Origin: Plasmodium malariae
Lineage: Eukaryota > Apicomplexa > Aconoidasida > Haemosporida > Plasmodiidae
Direction of reading: 5' to 3'
Assembly (NCBI RefSeq): GCF_900090045.1
Contig: NC_041781.1
Coordinates: 902,001-966,000 of the forward strand
Length of the DNA stretch: 64,000 nucleotides
Part shown: positions 12,301-23,554 of the stretch, piece after piece
Position numbering within the stretch: the first letter of the stretch is position 1
How the letters are laid out: the number at the start of each line of letters is the position of its first letter
The notes under the pieces: model-generated
The model's database searches: none
What the model was told of the DNA's origin: nothing
Seen by the model: the letters and a program-made list of their open reading frames with translations, nothing else
Made by a program: the position numbers and the translations under genes

Positions 12301-12959
12301 ATAAGAGTAATGAAATATATAGAATAGAATAAAATAAAAAGGGGGGCGTAAAGTGCGAAAAAAATCATGACAGTGTAGCACCGTAATATGCTTTCGCCGT
12401 AAATGGTAAGGTTAAGAAAGAAAAAGTCTACGAGTATTTACACAATTGGTTTTCTTTCTTTGATGTGCTTAATACTTAGCTACACTTCCACTGTTTATAT
12501 TTTGTCATATGTAAACAAGTTATAGCAGTAGGAAGGCTGATATATGAACACAAAATTTTTACTGCGTCCTCCACTGATTTATGTTAGACAAATATTTGAG
12601 TGATCATTCTTCTACTGTCTCATATTTTTTAAATTATTCGGTCTTTTTTTTTTTTTTTTTATTTATTTTATAATTTCATAATTTTATACATATTTACATA
12701 TTTATATATTTGCATATTTTTATACATTCTCATAATTTTATGCATTCTCATATTTTTACACATTTTCATATTTTTTTATATTTTCACATTTTTTTATATT
12801 TTCACTTTTTTTTTTATTTTTATATTATTTTATATTATTTTACATTTTTTTACAGTTTTTCACATGTTTTCCTTTATAATTATTACATCTGAAGCAAAAC
12901 AAGTTACGTCACAGTAGAAATATACGTGTGTACGTAAATGCATACATGCGTACATAAAT

Positions 12960-13045
12960 ACTTACCCCCGCACATACATACATACATACATACATACATC
13001 CATACATACATACATACATCCATACATACATACATACATACATAT
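12960..13045 (+). repeat. CATA tetranucleotide repeat
   Basis: CATACATA runs interrupted by CATC, followed by (AT)n. It gives spurious open frames on both strands (HTYIHTYI / YVCMYVCM). Confidence 0.9.
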
Positions 13046-13602
13046 ATATATATATATATTATATATATATGTTTACGAGTACACACATACACGTACAACT
13101 ATAATCCCTTAAAAATGGCCAACTGAATATGCGTATATATTTTTAAAATGTGATAATCTTTTTTTTTTTTTTTTTTTTTTTTTTTCATTGGTACACACAC
13201 GCGTACGGTTGCACGCTAACACAGCAAATACTTTACTCTTTGTAGTAATTTATTTTTCTGATATTTGTATTTCTAGCTTTTTTGCTACATTATTTTTGCT
13301 TTTTTCCCTTTTTTATTTTTTTTTCTTATTTCATTTTCCCTTATCTGATCATTCCGCATTTTCGTTTGTTCATATATTACTTTATTACATTTTATTATAT
13401 ATTTATTTCGTTTTATTATGTATTACTTTATTTAGTTTTACTTTATTTTATTTCTTTTTCTTTTCTTTTTTTTTGGGGGGGGCTTCATTAAAAATATTTA
13501 ATTTTGTGCACATACAGAACAAAAATAAACAAAAATTAACAAAAACAAAAAAAATAAAATAATGTAAAATAATGTAAAATAATGTAAAATAAATGAAATC
13601 AT

Positions 13603-13744
13603 ATCGAGCATATCAAATCACATCAAACATGTCAAATCACATCGAACATATCAAATCACATCAAACATATCAAATCACATCAAACATGTCAAATCACATC
13701 AAACATGTCAAATCACATCAAACATGTCAAATCACATCAAACAA
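13603..13744 (+). repeat. 18-bp tandem repeat
   Basis: Unit AATCACATCAAACATGTC, about seven to eight copies with variants (GAACATATC, AAACATATC). Confidence 0.9.
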
Positions 13745-15727
13745 TGTCTAATTAAAATATAGTCTAATAAAAAGATAACAAATTAAACGAAATATATGCT
13801 GGATAGACAATAAAAAAAATGTATTAAACAAAGCTATACCATCTCCATTTTTTATAATTCTGTGTTAAAAAATAATACTTTATCAATTTTTGTTGTACAT
13901 GATTACTCGCGCTCGCATTGCCATAAACTATGATATGTTACGCCCATGCTGCTCTATTTTATGTCATTTTTTCTATTTTTTCCGCTTGTTATTTTCATGT
14001 TTTAGCATATTATATAAGTCTACAGCATATCTCCACGTTACAGTAATTTCACCTTACCTGCTGTTATGACAATGCCTTTTTTTTTTTTTTTTTTTTCTTC
14101 TTTTTCTTTTTATTTGTTCATTTTTCCTTAACGTAATGTAGATATTTCTTTACATTAGTTATAATACAGCTGTAACAAAACATTATTTGGCATATACGTA
14201 CAAACGTGGTTTATGTATGAAATTATTTTACTTGTATGACGTCTTTTATTTTAAAACTCTATATAATATCTTCATCCGTGTACCTTTTAATCATTGAAAG
14301 TATTATTTCTACGTATACATACATATATGCGTATTTATGTACGTATATGCAAATGGAAAAACATATATATACTTTAACAAAAATGCATACACGAGTACCA
14401 ATAATGCCCTAACGATTTCGCCTAATTAGTTAAATATTCTCTTTTCAAAATACCTTGTCAAAAGGAAAAGAATACCTATCGGGGTTTACAAAGTATGCGA
14501 ATATTTTAACATGCACACATAGAAGCACCTACACCCACCTACCCATACACACACACATATACACAAAAAAACAAAAAAAAAAAAAAAATCAAAAAAAAAA
14601 ACAAAAAAAAAAAAAAAAAAAAATATTAAACATTCATCATAACTTCAAATGATTATACAAAATTTCATAAAAATTATAAATATCACATATACACAATGAT
14701 AGTTGTAATATACCAAACAACTAAAAATGACTTTAAGAGGATACTACTAAGTGTTTCCGGTGAATAAATTTTTCATTTTATAGATATTAAAAAAAATTAC
14801 AACATTCTGATAAGGTCAACTAAAAAAAATAAGTTCTAAATTTTTTATTCTCCTCTTTCATAAAAATGTTCTAACGGTATTTCTGTGCATGTCTCACCAT
14901 TGCTCGACGTTCATTCATAAATTATGTATATTTAAAAAAAAAAAAAAAAAAGGTTTTTCGTTGAGCAATATGGAAACATATAATTGTACATAAATGTGTA
15001 ATGGAGTGAATATTCTCATTCATCCGTTTAATATTATTATTATTACTACTACTATTCTTATTATTTTTCTGTTTTTACTTTTTTCAAATTTTGTTTTTCT
15101 ATATTTTTCTTTTTTTACTTTTTCCAATTGCAATATCTCATTCGTTGCAACATTTTGCCTTAATGCAAAACCAGAATTTCGAATTTTGCAAATATTGAAA
15201 ATATTGTAAATATTGCCAATTTTTCGAAGTAAAAAAAAATAAGCATACGGCGCAAGGACTTTCCTTGGGGCACATTATTATGTGCATTCACAGTATGTCG
15301 TATAACAATTTTATACATCATAATATTTTGATAAGCATACATTCTCTTCTTAAAATAAATTTTTAAAAATGTTTGAAAAGAGCTTACTAAAAAAAAAAAA
15401 AAAAATTTCAAAAACTAGTCTCTTTCATATACGAGGCTATATAAAAAGAGTAGTATTATATGTCCCTAGGAAGAGAAACAAACAAACACATTTTAAATCA
15501 AACGAATGTTTTTCATATATAATAAAATTGTTCATTAATATATTTCGCCCAAAAGAGTGTGTGCAGTGACATTACTTGTTTATTTGTATAAACGTTTGTA
15601 TGTATTTATGTATATATGTACATATATATATATATATATATATACATGTGAGTGCGGACGTACACAATATGCAAACGGTCTTTATGTTCCCTATGCATGA
15701 CTGAACAGCACATTAGCAAAATAAAAC

Positions 15728-16587
15728 ATGGCGCTCATTTGCATTGGCTCGGTTTGTTTTTCGTTATTTCACGTGGGTATTATAATTTTATTTATCATCA
15801 ATTACTTTTATTCTCATATTAAAAAGTTCCTTCCCCAGTTTTTGGTTGGTAGTGATGGTAATTATGGGCTTTACCACTTTCACATTTTGACATCTTTTAT
15901 CTGTTTTTGTTTTTACGTTTTGCAAACTTAACGTCTATTTATTGTTTGTTCGTTTGTCTGCTCGTTTCTTTGTCTGCTTTTTTTTTTTTTTTTTTTCTTA
16001 TTTTTCCCCGCCTTCTCCCCGTTACTCAACTTATCCCAACATACAACATTTAAATTCCGTTAACATCATCATGTAATCGTAGATAAAGACAAGCAAATTA
16101 AGGATATTTTGCAATTAAAAAGAAAAAAGAAAGAGGTAAAAAAAGAGACATTATTTCGTGCATGTACGAGGCATAAATAAATAATCTCAAAATTCTGTAA
16201 AGCATATAACGTGAAAATGAGAAAAATGGAAAATTCGCGTTTCTACTTTTTTTACCTTTTTGGTACTTTTTTTCCGTATTTTTTGTTTTTATTAGTATGG
16301 AGAGAGCACATATATAGAGCTAGCTGAAGGGGGAAACTTAGAAGACATATTCAAATCAAGCAAAAACGTTTCAGTCGTTTTAAAATTTGGGGCTTCTTGG
16401 TGTAAACCCTGTGTCCGAATTAAGGAATATTTTAAGGTAGCAAAAAAAAATAAGCATTTTAGTTATTCGAACATTTGACAAAATTGTCACAGCATAATTC
16501 GTATGTTTGCAAGTGCATATATACTCATGTATGTATATTTATACACACATGCACATGTATATGTATATTTATACACACATGCACATG

Positions 16588-16644
<57 letters not shown>

Positions 16645-17226
16645 TTTTTTTTTTTTTTCCTTTTGTATGTCCCTTTCCTGTGACATTATGACGTAACTTA
16701 AAATATCGTTCCTTCCCTGTTCATGTTGCAGAACCAGACAGCCAGTTATTATGTATCGCTCGTTGATATTGATGTTGATGTCTATGATACATTGAACGAG
16801 GAGTATGCGATCAAAGTTTTGCCAACATTTATTTTTTACTTTTTCTTAAACAATGAATGGATCATAACTCAACGAGTACTTTGCTTCATCATTCTTACGC
16901 AAAAAAAAAAAAAAAAAAAAAAGACAAATAAGTAGATACATAAATTGATATATTGATATATTGATATATTAATATATTGATATATTAATATGATGACAAA
17001 TTGATATATTGATAAATACGCAAATAGATTATTACGTAAACATGTAAATAAAAGATTGCTCATCTACGTAAAAGATACGCCCAAGTGTGGTTACCCCTTC
17101 ATACCATTTGCACGGCACTAATAGTTTTAACTTTTTTTTTTTTTTTTTTTTATGTAGATTGAAGGAGCCAGTGAAAAAGAATTAGAAAGGGCCTTTAAAA
17201 AATACAGCATATCAAAAGCGAATTGA
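15728..17226 (+). CDS. Thioredoxin-like protein with N-terminal membrane anchor
   Basis: Five exons: 15728-15857, 16083-16135, 16296-16436, 16732-16875 and 17158-17226, about 178 residues. The third exon carries the thioredoxin active site in KFGASWCKPCVRIKEYF (WCKPC, Cys97/Cys100) and the fourth the cis-proline motif KVLPTFIFY after a VDIDVD strand, in the canonical order. The last exon gives the C-terminal helix (IEGASEKELERAFKKY, TGA at 17226). All internal junctions keep phase. Exon 1 encodes a hydrophobic segment (VGIIILFIINYFY), so the protein is probably membrane-anchored or secreted with its Trx domain after a charged linker. Its donor could instead be GTAGTG after 15848 (three residues shorter). 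Role: dithiol-disulfide exchange; the substrate is unknown. WCKPC instead of WCGPC sets it apart from classical thioredoxin. Confidence 0.8.
16538..16642 (+). repeat. Duplicated 30-mer plus (TA)n in Trx intron
   Basis: Two copies of a TATACACACATGCACATGTATATGTATAT-type unit followed by about 45 bases of (TA)n and poly(T), all inside the third intron of the thioredoxin-like gene. Confidence 0.8.
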
Positions 17227-17390
17227 AAAAGAAAAAAAAGCATAAAATAAAACAAAACGATTATCCATAATTCACACACATACGTTTATATATACCTATA
17301 CATGAAACACATAGGCGCCTTTATGTTCGTAATAATACAACTTGGCAAATTCCACCTTTTGTCGTTCATTTGTTTACCTTTATCCCTTTA

Positions 17391-17423
<33 letters not shown>

Positions 17424-18391
17424 GCGACATAAAAACATGTATCATAGCTAGTACTTACCATATTTTGACATCAACATATTCATATTTATACACAAAAAGA
17501 TGGATGACATTTTTTTTTGTTCATTTTTCCATGGTCATACATACAAATATTAAAAAAAGGATTATTTACATATTCGCATAAATGTATATGAGCTTATGTA
17601 TGTATGGAATAGTTATTACCCTATGCTGGATAATAATTCAATAATAAAGAGAAAAATTAAATTATTTTAATTAATCGGAATTGGTCTGAATTAAAATTAT
17701 ATGAAATGATTTGGAGTGGAGTTCTTTTTTTTTTTTTTTTTTTTTTTCATTTTTGCGTGCTGTGCTAGCACTTGTAGAATAAATTGTTTCATGTTTTATT
17801 TCTCAATTTTTTTTTTTTTTTTTTTTTTTTTTATCAGAAACTTATTTGTTTTTAATATGAAATAGAAGTGTAGTGACTTGCAAAATGTAGGAAATGAGTT
17901 AGTCCCTGCACTAGTCATCCATTATGATAATTTTTGCGCATACATTACTGGGAGAAAAGTATACAATTTTAACCTTCACCTTTTTTAGATTTTTAACTTT
18001 TTTACCTTTTTTATACTTCTTATTTTTTTGTACTTTTTATTTTTTTGTACTTTTTACCTTTTTGTACTTCTTACCTTTTTGTACTTCTTACCTTTTTGTA
18101 CTTCTTACCTTTTTGTACTTCTTACCTTTTTGTACTTCTTACCTTTTTGTACTTCTTACCTTTTTGTACTTCTTACCTTTTTGTACTTCTTACCTTTTTG
18201 TACTTCTTACCTTTTTGTACTTCTTACCTTTTTGTACTTCTTACCTTTTTGTACTTCTTACCTTTTTGTACTTCTTACCTTTTTGTACTTCTTACCTTTT
18301 TATACTTTTTCCCTTCTTGCTCTTCTTCAACTTTTGCGTTTTTTTCAACGAATAAAAGGAAAAGAAGAATGAAGTCGACCAAAAATATAAA
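17227..18391. other. Intergenic upstream of PRORP with pyrimidine minisatellite
   Basis: Contains three poly(T) runs (17397-17423, 17727-17748, 17810-17832) and the 17-bp repeat at 18019-18312. No gene is seen; the open frames in all three plus frames come from the repeat. Confidence 0.6.
18019..18312 (+). repeat. 17-bp pyrimidine-rich tandem repeat
   Basis: Unit TTTTTGTACTTCTTACC, about sixteen near-perfect copies, ending about 80 bases before the PRORP start codon. Because 17 is not a multiple of three and the unit has no plus-strand stop in any frame, all three plus frames stay open, giving false proteins (FLYFLPFCTSYLFVLL). Confidence 0.95.
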
Positions 18392-21300
18392 ATGCTTTTT
18401 TATACAAAAGAAAATGAACTAAAGAAAAAAGTTATATCGTTCCTACTCCTGCTTATATTATACGAGCAGTGCCTGATAAACTTTATTTATTCATTTTCCA
18501 TTAATAAAAGAACATTTGTTTTGAACTCCGTGGTGGACAAAAATGACAACGTAATGCTTAGTCTAGAGAAAAGAAGCGAAAATTGCTTTTTCCATTTTGT
18601 GTGCATTTAGGCATTGGGGCATTTGTCAATGTACCAATTTGTTCGTTTGTCCATTATTTCCATTGTACGCGGATATATGTGTTCTCTGTTATACTTGCCT
18701 CTTTCCGTTGCATATCTCTGAGCGTCCCTTAAGAGAAAAAGAACAGTGAAGCATATCATCCATTTGATGTTATGCTATTATATTTTGTGTTTTGTTATGT
18801 TTTGCGTTCATTTCATTGCAAGACAGATTTGTGCATTTGACCTTATTATGTGTTATATAATTTTTTTAGTAATTTCGCTATAAAAATATATATCGATAGA
18901 TTGATATGCAGATTTATAGATAGATATATAGATATATAGATACTTAGATAGATACATGCATACCCACGTACATACATATATACGTACATACATATATACA
19001 TATACATACATACGCATATACATACGTACACATATACATACGTACACATATACATACATACACACATACACACATACATACACACATACACCCATACATA
19101 CACACATACACCCATACATACACACATACACACATACATACACACATACACACATACATACACACATACACCCATACATACACACATACACCCATACATA
19201 CACACATACACCCATACATACACACATACACCCATACATACACACATACACACATATATACATATACACATGTATATTATGCGTCCACTTATTTTTGTAC
19301 GCGCGTTTTTCCTTATTTGGTCAGGTGAAAAAAAACAAGTTAAGGGAAAACCGGAAAATACTGGTAGAAATAGGGAACAGCTTAAGAGAGCAGGACGTGC
19401 ATAAATCGCTAGCAAATTTGGACAGTATATTAACGGAATATTCAAAGGATAAGAGACTGTCAAAAAATATGAGTGTTCTATGTGGAAATGTATTAAATTT
19501 ATGTAGCAAATTTAATGATATAAATAACATGATAAAAGTAATTGAAAAGATGAAATATTATAATATAGAAATGCAGGAAAATTCATACTTGGCTATTTGT
19601 AATTACTATATATCAAATAATTATATATATGAATATTTATTAACAATTAATAAGATGATAGAAAGAAATATTACCATTAGGGAGCGTTTCTATAAGTATA
19701 TCTTAGTACATATATTAGACTTATCCTTTGATAACAGTGGCTATGCTAGACACCTATTCCACGAGGGTTACACAAACAACAGGGAAGTCTGTAAAGAGGG
19801 AAATGCGCAAATACGCGATGAATATATTGGAAGCGCTATAAGAGGAGGGCAGGAAAATAGTATTCATGATAATGTTGCTAATGGTGTTAGTAGTGACTAT
19901 AATGGTAGACAAGATATGAGTTACTATAATGCTCATTACAGCAGTGCGGATCGCGAACACTCGAACAACAAAAGATACCATTTAATCAAAAACACAGATT
20001 ACAGTAACTTTGACAAATACACAAAAGAGTTGAATAAATATAATATGCGACTAGATGAGGAGGACAAGAAGTATATTCTGAACAATTATTTATTAATTGA
20101 TATTTTTAAACACATGAATGATAATGAAATAAAAATTAAACTAATTTACATATTAAAGCTAGTACATTATGTGTATGAAAATATTCAATATCTTATGAGA
20201 AAGAAGAATCAAGAACTCATTCTAAGGGAAGAAGATACCCAAGATGTTGAAGATGGACATGATGTTGATAATAACGATAGTAATGATAGTGACTATAGCA
20301 TAGATGGTGCCTCTTCTGTTAACAGTACAAAATCAAATTCCTCAGATAAGGAAAAAGAAAAACTAAAAAAAATCAAAAAGAATAATGGGAAAAACTTCTA
20401 TAAAGATATACTAATAGAACAACTAAAATGTATTCTAGATTTATACAAAATGAATTATGATTCCATGAATATAAATATTAAAAAATATGAAGAGACCTTA
20501 GATGAACAAGAGAAAAGGAATGTATACTATCAAGTCAATAAAATAATTAAAAAACTGCCGTTCATTAAATTAACAGAAAATGTTAAAAATACATATAAGT
20601 GTAAAAATTGTGAACAAAACATAAATACCTATTTTCTTACTCTCAAACAAATTATAATAGTTATTGTTAATATCATATTGATTACGAATCTTTTTAATAA
20701 TAAAGAAATATACAAAATAAAGCATTTCTTTTCTATTCTCAATCGTAGAAATGATGAAGCACAAGGGAAAGAGGCACATGTGTTTACCCTTGATGTTACT
20801 AAGAATGAACATGATAAGGGAGAACCTTTAGTAGGAGGACCTCCACAGGCAACGAATACACACACAGAAAATGAACAACAAAAGATAATGGGATTTGACG
20901 TATTAGAAGAAGTACAAAAGGTAGACCAAACTGATAGCTGTAAAGATAAGGAATTAACATGTGTAGCGGATCACAATGCATTACACAATATAGCACACAG
21001 TACAGCATATAATGCTTTACAAAATGCATCATACAATTCTGTACATAATTCTCTAATAGAGGCAGAAATGAACAAGCATTTTGAAAAGGGGTCATACACT
21101 TGCCTACTGGATGGTGCGAATATCGGTTACAACAAACAGAACGTAGAAAATGGCAGATTTAGTTTTTTACAAATTGAGGTGTTAAAAGAAATTATAAAAA
21201 AAAAAAATAAAGAGTTACCTTTGATTATTCTTCCAAAAATATATCATTACAAGAATTCATTAAAGCATTTGAGAAATGAAGGAATCCATAGTGAGCAAAA

Positions 21301-22807
21301 AACAAATGCTAACATTTTTATACCAAACAAAACAATAAAAATAAAAAAATATAGCCCGACTTGTTCAGTAAATAGTAAATATTGCATTAAACCAAATAAG
21401 GAGTTATCGACTGATCGTTCTGGTGATAGGGCTTATGCAGAGGAATCAGGGATAGTAGGAGCAACAGCAGAAACAGCGAAAGAAGAAGCGGAAGGGGCAA
21501 CAGAAGGAGTAGAAGAAGAAGATTCTCTTGGTTTTAGATCACCAGGTTGTGGTACACACGCCAGACCAATTTTCAACAAATTAGACAGTACGGATGTAGA
21601 AATAATAAAAAAATGGGAAAAAGAAAAATGCCTATACATATGTAATTACAACATGTACGATGATTATTATTACATTTTAGGAAGTCTAGCAAGAAGCAAT
21701 AATTTATTTAACATTTATTATTACATAGATGAATTGTCAAAGCACTTTTATAAATATAAAAATTTAAATCATAATGTTATTATAGACAATTATAGTTTAA
21801 TTGATGATCGGGTGATTTATAATAACAGAGAAGTCCTACATATATATAATAGTAATCTTATCTTCGATAGAAATAGCAATATAATGGTACTAGTTAGTGA
21901 TGAAAACATTAACAAAGAGAACAAATATATTTCTATGAATGAACAATATTATAATGATAAAATAAAAAAGAAAAAAAAAAATTTTAAATTATTTGATGAA
22001 TATAAAAGTAATTTTATATTTAAAGACAAAGATAATATACGCTATGTAGAAAATATTTATGCTGATACATATTTTTATGATTCTCAAAAGGGGGAGCACA
22101 TTATTGTAAACGATACGAATAATAAGAATAAATGTAAAACTAAATGTGAAAAACTGGTAAGAGATACCAATTACTCGAACAACACTTATACAGATAATGC
22201 CCTCTTAAAAAGTAAAACAAAACAAGAAAAAATAATCAAAAATTACAAAACAAGGGAGACTGCTACTCTGGATGAGGTGAGAGAGAAAGCTGCACCAGAC
22301 CAATTGAGTGCATCCTCTGATCCAAATAGTGATAACAACGTGGAGCATCATGAAAAGACAAATTTTTATTACGCAAACATATACATAAAATGTGTTAAAA
22401 ATGTAAACAGTGCGCAGAAACCGATATATGTTTACACAAACGATAAGATGAAAAATCATTACTTTAATGAATACACAAATTTTATTTTAAAAAAATGGAA
22501 AAAAAAAAGTTTTATATCCTTTTATTTTAAGCAACCAATCATTCTTTCAGAGTTAAGGAAACAGTCGGATTCGAACACTATAGACTTAACGAATATAATA
22601 AATAATTATAAATTGCCATATGTGAATTTAGAAAATTCAAAGCTATATATAGATGATATTATATCTTACAAGGATAGAAATATATATCATATAAAAATTA
22701 ATTCTCCCAGTAAAACTTTCTTGTCGTATCAAAGTGAAAATATACCATTTCTGCATTATAACAACAATGTGGTCAAGTATTTGTGCATAGACTTCTCTAG
22801 GATATAG
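18392..22807 (+). CDS. PRORP: Protein-only RNase P (PRORP), apicoplast leader
   Basis: Proposed exons 18392-18550 and 19325-22807, about 1,213 residues. PRORP enzymes cut the 5' leader from precursor tRNAs with a metallonuclease (NYN) domain. Visible elements: PPR-like helical repeats after 19325 (MIKVIEKMKYYNIEMQENSY); the central zinc-type pair KCKNCEQN near 20600; the NYN start CLLDGANIGYNKQN near 21105; the Asp pair in YDDYYYILGSL near 21660; a VLVSDENINKE segment near 21890 matching the last catalytic Asp; and the C-terminal His/Cys ligand segment FLHYNNNVVKYLCIDF. Exon 1 gives a signal peptide (VISFLLLLILYEQC) and a basic stretch, typical of apicoplast targeting. The exon junction is phase 0 between a GTAATG donor and a TTTGGTCAG acceptor. 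Low-complexity Asp/Ser and Ala/Glu inserts roughly double the usual size. Confidence 0.85.
18952..19262 (+). repeat. CATACACA repeat inside PRORP intron
   Basis: Array of CATACACACATACACC-type units (22-26 bp higher-order period) in the 774-base intron of the PRORP gene. It is open in several minus-strand frames (CVCMGVCVYVWVYVC), which are not genes. Confidence 0.9.
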
Positions 22808-23480
22808 GATGGGAATATGTGAAATAGGGTATCTGTGTGCATGTATACGACATGTGCATGTGCAGTCTATGTATATATTTATATCCATATATGCATATGA
22901 TCGCAATTTGTTTGACCATCTTTAAAGTGCACACAGAAAATGCGTTATCTACTTTAAACTTGAAAATTACTTTATCTTTGTTACTCAATTTTTTCCTTTC
23001 TTTTAAGACAAAATTTTGGAAGTGAAACGACTGCCGTCAGTGTAACGACTGTTGGAGGTGTAACAAATATTAAAAAAGGTAAAGAAAAATTTTTAAATTA
23101 AAAAATAAAAAATTTGAAAAATAAAAGAGGAAAATCTTGTGGACATTTTTAAAGACATTCCTTATTATTATAACATACGAGGGTTACTTCCTTCACAAAA
23201 TTTGTATAATGGATCTGCTGTTGTGAATTTCCTAACCGTACGTTGAGGTGTATCATGTGATGATGAAAAGGATGTTCTTCTTTTTTCGCTTAAATATAGT
23301 ACATCAAAATGAGCAGAAAATGTTAATTTAGTAAAATTCAATTTTGCGGCATTCCCAATTGCAAGTGCATCATTTTTTTTTTTTTTTTTGTTTTATCTTA
23401 TTTTCGCGCCTTCATCTTCTCGCATTACTTCGTATATCATCTTATATGTTAAATGTTATCCCGCACATGTTATTCGTTAT

Positions 23481-23512
<32 letters not shown>

Positions 23513-23554
23513 GACACTCCTGCGTGCAGCTCATCTGCCTCTTCGAAGAAGAGG
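22808..23554. other. Convergent 3' region between PRORP and four-helix protein
   Basis: Mostly AT-rich 3'UTR. A minus-strand open stretch at 23168-23288 with more balanced composition is treated separately as a possible terminal exon. Poly(T) runs lie at 23372-23389 and 23481-23512. Confidence 0.45.
23168..23288 (-). other. Possible orphan terminal exon
   Basis: After an acceptor-like TATATTTAAG, the minus strand reads 39 residues (EKRRTSFSSSHDTPQRTVRK ... CEGSNPRML) to a TAA at 23170-23168. Composition is coding-like. It lies downstream of the stop of the four-helix membrane gene. It could be that gene's true C-terminus if the preceding frame is disturbed, or just 3'UTR. No in-phase partner exon was found. 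Confidence 0.25.

Larger units (their letters stand above)
11449..15727. other. 4.3-kb divergent intergenic region rich in minisatellites
   Basis: Separates the divergent transporter (minus) and thioredoxin-like gene (plus). It contains a 20-bp G-rich minisatellite (11571-11880), a 14-bp repeat (12157-12300), CATA/CATC repeats (12960-13045), an 18-bp repeat (13603-13744) and many poly(T)/poly(A) runs. Coding-like patches at 15160-15570 are on record below as uncertain. Nothing else resembles a gene. Confidence 0.5.

Noticed and set aside
17924..18422. Three overlapping plus-strand frames of 114-143 residues rich in LFVLLTFLYFLPFCTSY
   Set aside because: They translate the 17-bp tandem repeat; all three frames are open because the unit has no stop and its length is not a multiple of three.
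18846..19463. Minus-strand frames up to 205 residues rich in CVCMGVCVYVW
   Set aside because: They lie on the CATACACA repeat inside the PRORP intron and its exon edge; composition is purely repetitive.
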